64,000 nucleotides of DNA from contig NC_089495.1 in NCBI RefSeq assembly GCF_036850765.1, positions 200,819,847 to 200,883,846 of the forward strand, given 5' to 3'. Origin of the DNA: Saccopteryx bilineata. Taxonomy: Eukaryota > Chordata > Mammalia > Chiroptera > Emballonuridae. Of this stretch, positions 23,800 through 38,559 are shown one piece after another (the stretch's first letter is position 1; each line of letters opens with the position of its first letter). The translations under genes and the position numbers were made by a program. The notes below the pieces were generated by a model that saw only the letters and a list, made by a program, of their open reading frames with translations, was not told the DNA's origin and did not search any database.

Positions 23800-25300
23800 T
23801 TAATATTGTTTCTGGAGGAAGAGGCCCACAAAAGTCAAAACGGAGAAAGACCAGGAAGTGGAAGGAAAGGGAGGTTAAAGGCAGGGGGAAAAGAGAGAAA
23901 CAAGAACATCATCAGGACCAAGAGCCAGAGCCACCCAGAGGAAAAGAGGACGGGAGAGGGCGGGGGAGGGCGGGAGAGGCGGAGAGACGCAGAGAAGTAC
24001 AGAGCGAGCCAGCAGAGAGAAGGGGGGGACGCAGGACCTCTTCTGGGGGCCTCAGGAACCTGGTGGCCCCTGCCGGGGCAGCGTTGCTCAGAGCCTGGTC
24101 CCCGCAGAGGCTGGGGCACGTCCTGGGCTAGCTTGCACGTGTCCCTGCGCCCCAGGGCACACTGGGCCCTGCTGGGAGCCGCCTGCTTGGCGTGTGCACT
24201 CCAAACCCACACAGGTCCGCGTGGACACACACGGTCCCACACTTGTCCACAGAATCCAGTTATACACGTCGGTGCCCACAGCCCAGGAGGCCCGCCAGTT
24301 CTCGCTGGAAGGACCTGGCTTTGTGTCCATGCAAGACACACAAATCCATGCACATACAGCTGCCAAAAACTGCCCTATTCACTTCACACCCCATTAATAC
24401 CCACGTACATACACATCCCAGAAAACCACAGGCTAGCACACTACCTGGACACATGTGTATATAGACACACAGAGCCATGGGCAAGCAGCCCCGCCACGGA
24501 CCCACATGAACACAAAGGCACACACCTCATAGGACACACACACACACACCCCCACCCATGAGCAAACAGAAGACCTTTGCCACAGACCCACATCCCTGTC
24601 CCTTGGGAGTTCCTACTCACACTCCCAAGTGACGAGCACACCCGTAAGTTCACGGGCTTGTGAAAGTAATGCCGAACAGAATAACATCCCAACTCTGAAA
24701 TTTGTTTTTAATTAAAGTGTTATTACGACCAGAGGTGACTCACGGATAGGCGTGCGATCTGATGTAAAATAAATCTCATCGTATATAGACTGTCGCAAAT
24801 GACCTTCCCAGGTTGTGTCCGTCTGTAGCGGGAGAGAGGGAGGAGAGGAAGTCTCCGGCTCTTTCTTCCGAGTGCCCAGGGCTTTGGGTGATCCTGCCCC
24901 TCCCACCCGGCCCAGCACCCCCGGGGAAATACACAGCACACACACAGCCACAACTGCACGCAGGCCTGACACCCCCACCCCAGGCCCCGGGGTGTCAGCC
25001 GCCACCATCCACCCAGGGCCCGAGAGTTCCGAACGGCCCATCCTGGGGAGTCCTGGGTTCTCGCTCGTGCACCTCGTCGGACATAAGCAAGGCTCCTGAC
25101 AAACCTGCTCACACCCCGGGCAGGCACAGGTGTGCACATGTGGTCACGTGCCCAAGCAGCTGTCTCCAATCTCATCATTGTCACGCCCAGGCCTGCAGCC
25201 CTCCAGGCACCAGTGCTGCCCGCACCCAGGCCCCTCGGACCACAGTCTGTCCTCACCTCCCGCCCCATCGCTCTCCAGCACACAGTAGATGCTCAATAAA
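23800..25300. other. SRC downstream flank, no gene seen
   Basis: Purine-rich to 24050, then CA-interrupted sequence (24340-24560). GTAGATGCTCAATAAACCAC at 25287-25306 is an L2/MIR-type tail on the plus strand directly beyond the SRC cleavage site. Confidence 0.55.
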
Positions 25301-25330
25301 CCACTGGCTGAACTCTGAGGTCTGTTTGTG

Positions 25331-25336
25331 TTTAAT
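25331..25336 (-). terminator. SRC: SRC poly(A) signal ATTAAA
   Basis: Minus-strand ATTAAA sits in TGTCTGATTAAACACAAAC, with a CA-type cleavage region 10-20 nt further (about 25312-25320) and a GT-rich stretch (CTGTGTGCTGG, about 25270-25282) beyond. Distance to the stop codon fits SRC. No AATAAA on the minus strand competes nearby. Confidence 0.75.
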
Positions 25337-26559
25337 CAGACAATATGCAAAGTATTTACAACCAATTCTGGATTCCCTCCCTCCCTCCCCAAGCCGGGGC
25401 CATGGAATGTGGGACCCCCGGGCCCTGCCCAGAGCCGGGGTTCACCCTAGGCCTCTGCATAGTCATCTGAAATCTACAAAACACTGTTTGTTTGCTTTAA
25501 AAAAAAAAAAGAACAGTATTAGGACACCTTCTACCAAGGGCCGTGGGCAGTTGGAAGGGGACTTCAGAGCCGCTGTTGAAAGCGAGCCCAGAGTTGACCG
25601 GGACAGACAGGAGAGGACGTGAGTAATAAACGTGTGTGAAAGGAAACGTTGAAATTTCCTGGGCAGGCACCGCTCGGCCTCCTCCCCTGCTGGCTCAAGA
25701 GTCCCTGGCAGCAGGAATGTTATTGCTATGAGGGGGGCGGGGGGGGGGGAAATGTACAGTGTGTCTGGGGCACACAGCAAGGGGCATTTTTACATGTTAA
25801 ATATGGACACACATGGAGGAACACACACGAGCACATACACATACATACAGACATACAGGCCCTTGGCAAGGTGCCCACAAACGTCAGCCGCCCCTTTAAG
25901 AGGAGCAGGCCCAGGCCCAGGCCCAGGGAGAAGCCACCACACACCCTCAGACCAAACAGCAGACCGCTAGGGCCAAAACTCCTGACGCCCGCCCCGGGCT
26001 GTGCTCACCACGGGACGTTAGCCCACGGCGTCTGGACAGGAGTGGAGCAATCGCAGAGGCCATGGCCGCCCATGCAGGCAGACACTACAGCCCAGAGAAG
26101 CAGCAAGGTCCACCCACGGTCACACAGCCAGTCCTGGTGCATGGTGGCAGACATCCTCACCCTCTTTTACCCCAGCCTAGGCACCCCTTCCCCTACTCAT
26201 GAGTTCAGGGGTGCTGACCTGGGGAAGAGAACAGGGGCCAACCGTTGAAATGACACAGGACAAGCTGAACAGATGACTTGGGACTCCCTCCTAAGGCTAG
26301 GGCCAGATTTCCCCAACCACTTGGATCTATTTCTGCTTGATTGCCTCCAGAGCCTGGGAGCTCACTCCCTTTCATGTGTGGCTAGCCCTGAAGGTCAAAA
26401 TCCACTCATTCTGATTGCAACTTCTTTCCTACACCTGCCCCTTCACCCCTCATTCCTAGCTCCACCCCACTTTCCCCTCCACTCTCTCTTAACTCATCCT
26501 CAGGCCCCTCGTCCCCTGGGCTGCCAGTCGGTCCATGCTGCCACCAAGGACATTCTTGT

Positions 26560-26750
26560 TGGTTCCTGAGGAAGACAGAGGGAGCACCGGGTTCTGATCC
26601 CACCTCAACCCTGAACTGCTCTGTGGCCTTGGTAAGTCACAACCTATCTCCAGACTCAGTTTCCCCATGGTAACAAGGGAAAGGGAATTGATGATCTCTA
26701 AGGGTCCCTTGGGTCTAAGAAGGGCGGGGTTTGATGGGGTGCCATCCCAC
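26560..26750 (+). mobile_element. MIR fragment within SRC 3' UTR
   Basis: GGGTTCTGATCCCACCTCAA, CTGTGGCCTTGGTAAGTCAC and ACTCAGTTTCCCCATGGTAA follow the MIR order. Confidence 0.7.
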
Positions 26751-27317
26751 CCACCATCATCAAGTCAGTCTCGGGCACAGGCTGCCCTGCCTGGGAGCCA
26801 CAGCAGACAGGGCTGGCCCCCGTGGCCTCCACCAACAGGTGTTTCAGAAATGGATGGCAGGCTGACAGCCCAGGACCTGTCGCTTTTCTTTGGAAAGGCT
26901 CTTTGGCCTGCTCTGCAGATAAGACCGGGTGTTGTGGAAGTAGGAGGGAGCCAATGTGTCAAGTAGGGCAAGGCTGGGAAAAGGGAGCCATCAGCCCTAG
27001 CCCTTCTTCCCTGGTCCTCCTGCCGCGACGCACAGGGTTCCAGAAGGGCTGCAAGGAGGAGGCGTGGGGCTGGAGCAGGAGCCAGGATGCAGTCACTGTG
27101 CCAGCCTTGGAACCTGCCCTCCGGGCAGTCCCAGGCCCCGAGCCCTTCCGTGCCACAAAAGACAGAGAGGCCTCATCACTGGCAACTCAGCCCTACAGAG
27201 AGGATCAACGGCGGGCAGGCGGGCGGACGGGCGGGCAGAGGGAGGCGAGACCCACATCGGGGGCCGCCCAGCCCCAGATCCAAGCCGAGAGGCCAGCCTG
27301 GCCCTGCAGCCTGCGCC

Positions 27318-28235
<918 letters not shown>

Positions 28236-28489
28236 TCACAGGGCACGTGCCCGGGGCTGGGGTCATCCCCGGGATGGGAGCCGACCAAACACGCTGCCCT
28301 TCCCAGTTCTCCAGGCAAGTGAACACAGGTGACACTAAATGCCGTTGGCACAAAAAGCAGGAGCAGCGCTCAGCAGCAGGAGGGAATGCAGCACAAAGGT
28401 CAAAGGGAAGGCACAAGACAAGATGCAGCCCGGGGGAGTGGGGTGACCACGAAAAAGAGGCCTCAGCTACCCCGGAGACACAGATGAGT

Positions 28490-28660
28490 GCGAGGTCCTG
28501 CCTGCTGTCCCAAGTCCCTTTTCTGAGCCTTGGTTTTCTCATCCATCAAATGGAATAATAGCCAGCCCTACCACCCCTGATTGTGATAAAGCATTAAGTG
28601 AAAAAATGGCTGTTGAGCAAACAAGTACTAATACATGTTTGTTGAGTGAATAAATGACTT
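28490..28660 (+). mobile_element. MIR fragment in SRC intron
   Basis: CTGAGCCTTGGTTTTCTCAT, then CATCAAATGGAATAATAGCC and a TTTGTTGAGTGAATAAATGA tail. Confidence 0.7.
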
Positions 28661-28917
28661 TCACAGAGAAGAAAACTGAGGCCTGAAGTCCCATAGCAAG
28701 TCAGTGACTCCTGTTGCCCAGGGAAGGGCTCTTGCCTCTGCCCAGAACCACCACTTATAGCACCGTAAGTGGTCCCTATAATATATGGGGCGAGATCAGT
28801 GAGAGTGTGAAGGCAACCAAAGCAAGCTTCCTGGAGGGGGCACTCACGAGGCCAGAACTGGCTGAGCCTGGTGGGTCTGAGTGCTCAAAGCCAAGGGTGT
28901 AAGAGGGGCTGACTCAC

Positions 28918-28994
28918 CTGAGCAGCCATGTCCACCAGCTGAGGCAGCCGCAGGTACTTGCCCGTCTCCCCCTTGAGAAAGTCCAGCAAACTCC
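28918..28994 (-). CDS. SRC: SRC exon, kinase hinge to helix E, residues 348-373
   Basis: A 77-nt exon after TGCCCAG and before GTGAGT. It encodes [18 protein letters not shown] and ends LVDMAAQ. It was located from the sequence because it is too short to stand out as an open frame; phase and length match the SRC family. Confidence 0.95.
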
Positions 28995-29149
28995 CTGGGC
29001 AGAGAGAAAGCAGCGCTAGCCCCCCGCCCTAACCTCCCTGAGCCAGGAAGCAGTGCTTCCCGGGTCCTGTCCAACTGGGCGGGCTGGCCTCGCTCAAACC
29101 GGCACCGCAGCCTTGAGGTAAACCCATCTCTGAACAGAGTCTCACTCGG

Positions 29150-29520
29150 CGTTTGTCAGTCAAAGGCAAGCAAGATGGGAAACAACCAAATGTTCACCTC
29201 CAGGTGAACAGAAACTACAGTCCATCCATCGATGGAATACTAGACAGCAATCAAAAAGGAACAGGCTACTGATAACACAGGGAAGAACCTCCAGTGTAAA
29301 AGAATATATACATGAAGCTCTAGAATGAACCTAGGACGACAGAAAGCACGTCAGTGGTTGTCTGAGTTTGGGGCTGGAAGGTACTATCTGGAGCTAGAGA
29401 TCTTCTACGTCCCGACTGTGGTAAAACACAGAGCAGCCATTTGTGAACACTCATGAACCAGTGAAAATGGGCGTATTTCATAACATGTAAATTATGCCTC
29501 CAAAAAGTAAAACATTAAAA
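29150..29520 (+). mobile_element. L1 3' fragment in SRC intron
   Basis: Phrases ACCAAATGTTCACCTCCAG, GATGGAATACTAGACAGCAA and GTAAATTATGCCTCCAAAAA fit the end of an old L1, with further A/T-rich tail to 29540. Confidence 0.7.
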
Positions 29521-29540
29521 AGTAATTCATTAATTTTAAA

Positions 29541-29910
29541 ATTAAGTCAAGGTCGCCTGACCAGGCAGTGACGCAGTGGATAGAGTGTTGGACTGGGATG
29601 TGGAAGGACCCAGGTTCGAGACCCCGAGGTCGCCAGCTTGAGCGTGGGCTCATCGGGCTTGAGCAAAAGCTCACCAGCTTGGACCCAGGGTCGCTGGTTC
29701 CAGCAAGGGGTTACACGGTCTGCTGAAGGCCCACAGTCAAGGCACATATGAGAAAGCAATCAATGAACAACTAAGAAGTCGCAACGCGCAACAAAAAACT
29801 AATGATTGATGCTTCTCATCTGACTCCATTCCTGTCTGTCTGTCCCTGACTATCCCTCTGACTCTCTCTCTGTCTCTGTAAAAAAAAAAAAAAAAAATTA
29901 AGTCAAGGTC
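29541..29910 (+). mobile_element. tRNA-headed SINE, 342 bp, with 14-bp target duplication
   Basis: Head GCCTGACCAGGCAGTGACGC and B-box CAGGTTCGAGACCCC, a body with CAAGGCACATATGAGAAAGC, a CT-rich stretch, and an A17 tail. Flanked by ATTAAGTCAAGGTC at 29541-29554 and 29897-29910. The body repeats an internal segment (the GCTTGAGC phrases), so it is longer than the usual 200-bp VES unit. Confidence 0.9.
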
Positions 29911-30128
29911 AATCAAGCCAGGGACTCGATATAGCTCAGCTTGGATGGCAGTGGTTGTGGTGGTGGGGGGCTTCTCTTTCTTCCCCCAAATGGCAAGTGG
30001 CTTTGTAAAACGGGAGGAGACAAGATGCACTGTGGGAAATAGTTAAAAACAAAATGAAACGAGAAAGACAACCTTGGTTTTAACTTTCCATGTCCACAAG
30101 ATGTTGGCTCTGTCCCGTTCCACCTTTA

Positions 30129-30422
<294 letters not shown>

Positions 30423-30469
30423 TCAGTGGAAGCCCTCCATTCCCATCCCACAGGGGCCCCGGATCTGCC

Positions 30470-30620
30470 CGAGTACCCATTTCAGCCCTGGCCGGTCTGA
30501 GCCTCAGTGTTCCCATCCGTAAAATGGGCACAAAGACAGGATGCTCCTCCTGGGACTATATATAACAAGGATTAAATGAGTCTCTGGTATATGCTCAAGA
30601 AATACTAGCTGTTGTTAGGG
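30470..30620 (+). mobile_element. MIR fragment in SRC intron
   Basis: GAGCCTCAGTGTTCCCATCC, GTAAAATGGGCACAAAGACA, GGATTAAATGAGTCTCTGG. Confidence 0.8.
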
Positions 30621-31508
30621 CTGTGATTATTAGGAACAAAAAGCCAGGCATTGGCCTGGGTTGGTGCCTCAGGCACTAGCAAATACATGGGGCCGAAACT
30701 GGGGCTTCTCTGATGAGTGGCACTTCCCCCCCAATTTCTGGGCCTCCATCTGAGGGTGGGGACTCCAGTCCTCCCAGCATAGCCCACCTGGGGACATGTA
30801 GCTGGCCCTTCACAAGTCGACCTGGAGCGTCAGGGGAGCAGTGCACACTCCCCCATTGGTTACTGCACACCTGGGCCAGGTCTGAGTCTCCCGGCTCCAG
30901 CATGGAGGACACCGTGGGCTTACCCAAGGTTTGCACACATGCTGGGGAGCTGGCTTCTCATCCCCACCCCCTCCCCCTAACTCAGAACTAGAGCCTCTCC
31001 TCTCCTGACAAGGCCTGAACTCCAGCTTCCAGGCCTTCGTCCCTGCGGTGCCTCCCCTCCCCCCGCCGGGGCCCTCTCTGCTCTCCAACACTCTCTCCTC
31101 TGAAGGGAGAAAAGAGGAGACAGCAATGCCTGGTGAATACCAGGCTCAGAGGAAAACCTTGGAGAGAGGACACTGTGACCCCTCCGCTGAAGCCACAGGC
31201 TCGGGACGGTCATGCCGACCTCCCCCCATCCGCCACGCCTCCTCTGTGTCAGCAGAAACCATCTGTGGATCGATGGGGGCCTGGGTTTTGTCAGGGACGA
31301 GTGGTGTTTGCTTTGCAGTTTCCCCAGAGTTAGACGGGAGACTGTTCACGGGCCCAGAACATGCCGGACCTGCACTTCAAGCACTCTCTCTGCAAGCTGT
31401 GACCTCCCTTCCCAGGGCTAAGAGCTAAGGGGGGGGAGGGGGGACTGGGCCGGCGCTCTCGCACAGCCTCGTGGTGGGTCCTCTTATCACCAGCCCAGGG
31501 AGGGGACT

Positions 31509-32012
31509 CAGCCGGTTCGCACCAGGCAGACCGATAGCTAATTTTTACTGAGTTCGGTGAACCGGTTGTTAAAGTGGCACTTGTCATCAGGGTTCTCTCT
31601 GAGGCGGGCGCCTGGGCAGCCGCCCAACGTGAAATCACACATTTACATTCCTTGCTCTTTTTTAACGTTCATCTGCGCAACACCATGTTCTAAGCGCCCG
31701 TGGTCATGTTCATTCCGTCCGTCCGTAGGTGAAAAAAAATTGCAAGTGAGGATGCCAATCAAGAAGCAAGATGGAAATATCTTAAATTACAGTTTTATTG
31801 GTTTTTTGGTCAGGTATTATTTAATATTTTTTAACTAATGTTTTAAAACTCTTTCTTCTTATCATCTAGTTTTGTGTACCTCTTCTATTGTTCTCGCTTA
31901 ATTATTAACTGCATGAAATACTGAACTACCTTTCGGTATATCTTTTTTTTTATACTTCAAACGGTCGTTAGGACCGAGAACCGGTTATTAAATTATTTGA
32001 ATCCCACCACTG
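31509..32012 (+). mobile_element. Non-autonomous DNA transposon, copy 2 (in SRC intron)
   Basis: About 504 bp, collinear with 21816-22283 and in the same orientation. It starts CAGCCGGTTCGCACC and ends TTTGAATCCCACCACTG. This copy keeps a GC-rich insert (GGCGGGCGCCTGGGCAGCC) missing from copy 1. No open frame. Confidence 0.65.
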
Positions 32013-32273
32013 CCCCAACCCCATTTTACAGCTGGGGAGACGGAGGCTCAGAGTGAAACCACCTGGCCCAGACCACCCGACAGGGTGGAGAGAGGCGATG
32101 CCCACCCCCTCCGCAGCATGAGGGGGCTAGACCCCCCCCTCTCGGTGCCAGCCACACTGTACTAAAAATAGGGCGCTCTGCTCAACAGAGGCGAGTGAGA
32201 CTCTGGGAGGTAAAGGGAAGGGGGTGAAGGGGGTGTTGAGCTGCCAGACGGGATGACGTCAGCCTGGTTCTCA

Positions 32274-32498
<225 letters not shown>

Positions 32499-32889
32499 TT
32501 AAGACAGAGAGTCAGGGAAATGGAGTTCAGGCCTGGCGTCCACCCTGGGGCTTCCCTGTCCCACTGTGGGTGTGTACAGACTTGCACATCGTCCGAACAC
32601 CAGCTTTGGGAGCACACAGGACACCTTTGAGGCCAAGCACCCACACCCGTGTGTGCACACCCTCACCCCGCACAGGCTCACGCTGCCGCATGCCTCTGCC
32701 CACTGGGTCAGCCATCCACTCATTCATCAGAGTTTAAGGGGTGGCCAGCTAGGTGGCGGGTGCCAGGGACCCAGCAGAGGACAAGTCCAGTGGAACCCTG
32801 GCCTCTAGACGCTCAAAGTCCAAGGGGAGCTCAATTTCCCTTAATCAGCTCCCAGGACCACATCTGTGAGGACAGAGAGCTGTGCGTGC

Positions 32890-33050
32890 AACAGCAGGTA
32901 GGCTGGATGGAGTCCTGGAAAGCTTCCCAGAGGAAGTGGTACTTGGGCTTGAATCTGCAGGAGGGTGAGCGGTCAACTAGGGAATAGCACTCCAAGCAGA
33001 AGGCACAGCGCGTCGGACCCGTGTAGTGGCCCTCGGGGAGGCACAGCTGC
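32890..33050 (-). mobile_element. LINE-2 ORF2 3' fragment in SRC intron
   Basis: The plus strand reads TGGAAAGCTTCCCAGAGGAA and GGAATAGCACTCCAAGCAGA. A minus frame keeps CAFCLECYS-like residues of the L2 C-terminus. Confidence 0.65.
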
Positions 33051-33875
33051 TGGCCGAACAAGCGGAAAGGAGGCTGGGAAGGGCGGCCCCAGGGTCAGAG
33101 ACCACACTGGGGCCCTGACCCTGAGATTGCAACACAGCCCCCGGAGGGTTCTGACCAGGGGAACAGGGTTTAGAATGGGCAGCAGCGGTGGCCGAGGGGA
33201 CCGAGAGGCACGGCAGATCCCAGAGGGAGTCAAGAGGCCTGAGTGACAGAGAAGGGTGTGTGGGGCAGGACGTAGCAGCACGCTCGGAGGCTCAGAGGAG
33301 GCCACACCGGCACACAGCGGTCAGCGCTGCAGGCCACAAGCACACAGGCAGCGCCCGAGACCTGCACCCGGGCTCTCTCTCGCAGGCCGTGACTCTCGGG
33401 TCCTCCCGAGCAGCCTCCACGTCCAGATGCAGCGGCCACACTGCTGCACACGTGGGCCGCGCACGTGAGCACCAGGAGCGCGCTCGCTCCCTTTCTCTCC
33501 CCATCTCTCCCCCCTCTTCCCCTCCCCCCCTCCCCTTCTCCCTCTCTCCCCCTCTGCCACATTCGATCTGGCCGCCCCCCTCCTCTCCCAGTAACCGGTT
33601 CAGACCGGTGCTAGGGCTGCAGAGACCGCCACACCAGTCCACGCCCCCTCCCTCCCCTGCCCACTCTTCCAGGCAGGCCCCTCCTCACCAGCCAGCTGCA
33701 AAGGAAAAGAAAAAGGAGGGAGAAGCAGTGGGGGGAGGGGGAGAGGGAGGAAGGGAGAGGGAGAAGGGGAGAGGCAGGAGGAAGAGGGAGAAGGAGGCGG
33801 ACAGGAACTGCACATTCTTAGCATAACAGAAGTCCCAGCTCTTGTTGATCCCAAAGCCCCCTCCTCAGGGTCTCA

Positions 33876-34540
<665 letters not shown>

Positions 34541-35422
34541 CCCTGAGTGGCTGTGTGTCTCCACATGAACTGCTTCCCCTCTCTGGGTCTGTCCTCAAAG
34601 GCACTGTCCCCACCATGTCCTGAAGACACCAGGTTCAGACAGATGTCCCAGGCCCTGAGCACACAGAGGCCTGAGCCTGCAGCCAGCACCCGACCACATG
34701 TGCGCACACGCAGGCGTGCCCGGGCCCAGTGGCTGCGTGCTCACAAAGGTATACACTCCCCAGGTCCCCAGGCACGAAGACCAACCCACAGCCATGCACT
34801 TGCCTGCAGCAGCACAGACAACTCCACCCCCACGTGCACACACATGCCCGACCCTACACATGGGGTACACGGCTACAGGACCGCTCGTAAATGCACACAT
34901 GTGACATGGATGGTCTGCTTTCCCATCTCCCGCTGAGCCCCAGGCCCACAGGAAGTGGCCCAGCTTCGTTGCCATGGTGATGGGGCTCCTGCAACCCACG
35001 TGCAGAGGGGGTGGAGAGAGAGAGGGCAGAGGGCAGTGACAGGGGATCCACACACATTCTCTCTCTCTCTGGTGGGGGGGCAGGGACAAGAGAACAGGAG
35101 CCAGGACTGTTGGGGGAAGGGCAAAGCCAGGCCCCAGCCCCCGGCCCCACCCCAGAGGCGCCCAAAGGAGGGGAAGAGGAGGGTCCTATTGTGTTGGCAC
35201 CCGCCCTGGGAACGAGCCTTTTGCTCTGTGAACCTCAGTCCTCCTGAGAACCTGTGCCCATTCCTCATCTGAGGACACTGAGGCCAGACAGGAAGAGTGT
35301 CCTCTTTTGCTGTACCTCTGGCCCTGCAAGGTAACTCCCTCCACTACACCTCCCTGCCTTTGATCCCCTCATTTCCTCTGCCTGGACAGGCTCACCACCT
35401 CTCTCCATGCACCCAACTCCTA

Positions 35423-35773
<351 letters not shown>

Positions 35774-35776
35774 TCA

Positions 35777-36061
<285 letters not shown>

Positions 36062-36747
36062 TCAAACGGGCTTTGTCCGGGACGGTGGCAGGATGGACCC
36101 TGGTCAGTCCGAGGCCTGAACTCACAGGGGCAGAGTCCTGGGATAGGAAGTCATCTTGCTTCCCTTCCGCCAGACCAAGTCATCTCAAGATGCCTGGAGC
36201 TGCCTCGGGAGTGAGGTAGGGAGCTCCTTGCCTCTGGGGAGCAATCAAGGTACAACAGGAAAGAAGGGTCCTGTCCCAGACGGATGTCAATTCAGACCTT
36301 CAAAGCCTCCACAAGCCCTGAGATTTGGAAGCTGAACCCTAAGAGCTGGTGAGACCTGGGTGGAGGCAGGCAAGGGGTGGCCCTTTGGGGCTTGGTGACA
36401 ATCCGGGTGCCAACCCTGCAAAGCAGAGCAATGCTTGCCTTTGTCACAAATCACAGGTCACACCGAAAGGGCTCCTCCGCTAAAAGCTACAGGCCTCCTC
36501 GTGCAGCCTGCCTGTCCACAGGGGAAACTGAGACCAGAGAGGGCGGGGGCTTGCCCAAAATCACACAGCGAGTCACGTCAGAGGTGGCTGAGGTGGCGGA
36601 GCCCAACGCCCAGGACACTTCTACGCTAACTGCCCCATGAGGAGGAAGGGGAGATGGGGACCCGGGCAAGAAGAGCGCCCCACACGGGCCGAGTCCCCTG
36701 GATGGGACCCCCTGGGCCTGGGCGGGAGGGGGAGGGGGGCAGAGTAC

Positions 36748-36780
36748 CTGTGCAGCCATCTGAATGTGAACCAGGTCTGG
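36748..36780 (-). CDS. SRC: SRC neuronal microexon N2 (33 nt)
   Basis: Minus strand CCGCTCCAG, then 33 nt, then GTACTCTG. In the frame set by SRC it encodes QTWFTFRWLH plus two bases of Arg. When joined after N1 the junction codon becomes Ser (AG plus C), giving a 17-residue insert as described for N2-Src. A pyrimidine-rich tract lies upstream (about 36790-36830). The human peptide, from memory, has Gln where this has His near the end. It lies about 0.9 kb upstream of the next constitutive exon. Confidence 0.93.
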
Positions 36781-37059
36781 CTGGAGCGGGGGTCCAGAGA
36801 CACAGAGGAGAGAGGAGAAAGCGAGAGCCCAACAGGAAAGAAGAGGCAGAGAGGGGGGTGGTGAGAGGGGGAGGCAGAAAGAGCGTGGGGGGGGGGGAGC
36901 AAGACAGCCAGGCAGTGCCGGGGACGGGAGACAGGGGGTGGGGTGGGGGGCAGCCCCAGAGGCCTCACAGCCAAAGCAACCCAGGGGGACAGGGAGCGGG
37001 TGCATGAGGAATGTGGGGGGCAATGAGAAGGGCTGCCTGGGAAATGGGGTCCAGCTCTC

Positions 37060-37160
37060 TCCCTTCCCTACTGTGTAGATAGGAAGACAGCCCAGAGAAG
37101 CAAAGGCCTCTGCTCAAGGTCACACAGCCAGGCCCGGGCTCCCGACTGTCAGGTTAGAAG
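37060..37160 (-). mobile_element. MIR fragment (antisense) in SRC intron
   Basis: CTGCTCAAGGTCACACAGCC preceded by a GGAAGACAGCCCAGAGAAG phrase, the antisense MIR core. Confidence 0.6.
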
Positions 37161-37979
37161 GAATTCTCCCCAACATGGTGAACTGGGACCCACCAGCCCA
37201 CTGAGCTCCTCGATCCAAGAACGCCTCTGGACCTCACTGTGACCCTGAGGAGACACGCGGCGAGCAGGGTGCGCTGCCCCGCCCCTATCCCCGGGGTCCA
37301 GAGCAAGGCCCTTGCCGACAGTCTCACAGTCTGGATTTGAACTTGAACTCCTGGCTCCTGGTTCTTCTGAGCTTCCCCTGACTGACATTCTCCCGCCCAT
37401 TCTGAAGATGGAGAAGTTGAGACCAGGAGAGCACAGGGCTAGGGGAGCTCTCCAAGGGCCTGCGAGAGCAGAGGAGAGCACCCACACGGGGGCTTGGCCG
37501 CGGGGGGGGGGGGCTGACCCAGAACAGGCAGGGTCCCTTCCAGACGGACGGCGGAAGGCAGCGTGACTCGGCTGCGTGGGCTGACCGGCTATGCCATCGC
37601 TGCACATGGCCAGGCAGGGACAGTCCCTGTGGGAGTTTCCGCAGGACAGGGAGGGCCCAACTCAAGGACAGAAGCCCTCGGACTCCCAGGACCTGCACCC
37701 ACGTCCTGTTGTGCACCCGCCCGGGTGTGTCTACTCCCCACCTGTCTATTCCCTTGGTCCCTCCAGGCCACCCGGAGAGGGAGAAAGGCAGGCCGCAGCC
37801 CCCAGACTAGAAAACCGTAGCTCAGAAATGTTGAGGGACCAGCACCCAGGCTGGAGTAACCCAGCACGTTCTCTGCAGAGTTGGGGAAACGCAGGCACAG
37901 AGTGGGGCTGAGACTGGCCCCGAGCTTCAAAGCCAGGACTCGTCACTGGGAACAGCTGAGATCTCCCAGTCCAAAACCT

Positions 37980-38070
37980 TCATTCATCTCACCAATGGGG
38001 AAAATAAGGCACAGAGAGGGGCAGTGATTTGCCCAAAGCCATCCAGCAAATCAATGGCAGAACAAGAGTG
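37980..38070 (-). mobile_element. MIR fragment (antisense) in SRC intron
   Basis: GGGGAAAATAAGGCACAGAG and GTGATTTGCCCAAAGCCATC follow antisense MIR order. Confidence 0.65.
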
Positions 38071-38559
38071 AGAGGCAGGGCCCCCGAGTGCCCGCAGCCT
38101 GACCCAGCAAGCCTGCAGGGCACCTGCCACCGCCCCAGGCCCTCAGAGGCCCAGAGACCCTCCGGGCAGCAGGGGCAGGTGGGGGGGGGGGGCAGGGCTG
38201 AGGGCCAGGCGCTGGGCCGGGGTCCAGGTCAGAGGCAACACAACGAGGCAGATGGACAAAAACAGAGTCTGCAAAGTGACCAGCCCCTGGGGGCCCCCAG
38301 GCCCCGACTCAGAGTGGAAGGCTGGTGGAACACGTGCCCAGACGCTAGCCACGTAGGACCCCAGAAGCCTCTGGCCCCCGAAATCAGCCCACACGTGAGT
38401 CTGGGCTCCCAGTCCAGTTTGGGAGTTTAAGTCACCAGGGTAGGGAGGGTGCTGCATTGCAATCCCCCCAAGGGAGCCAAGGGGTCCTGGCTCCGTCCCG
38501 AGAGGTGGCAGAGCTGGCAGAGCCAGCCCCCCTGGGCACCGCCCCCGCTCACCGCTCGC

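Larger units (their letters stand above)
25315..27317 (-). other. SRC: SRC 3' untranslated region
   Basis: About 2.0 kb between the stop codon and the ATTAAA signal, close to the roughly 2-kb 3' UTR I recall for human SRC. It holds an old MIR-like piece (about 26560-26750), an A-run near 25500 on the plus strand (T-run in the transcript) and a G-run near 25740. The far end is estimated from the poly(A) signal; no transcript evidence is available. Confidence 0.75.

Noticed and set aside
25295..25300. Plus-strand AATAAA as the end of a convergent gene
   Set aside because: Part of an L2/MIR tail (GTAGATGCTCAATAAACC); no plus-strand exons lead to it.
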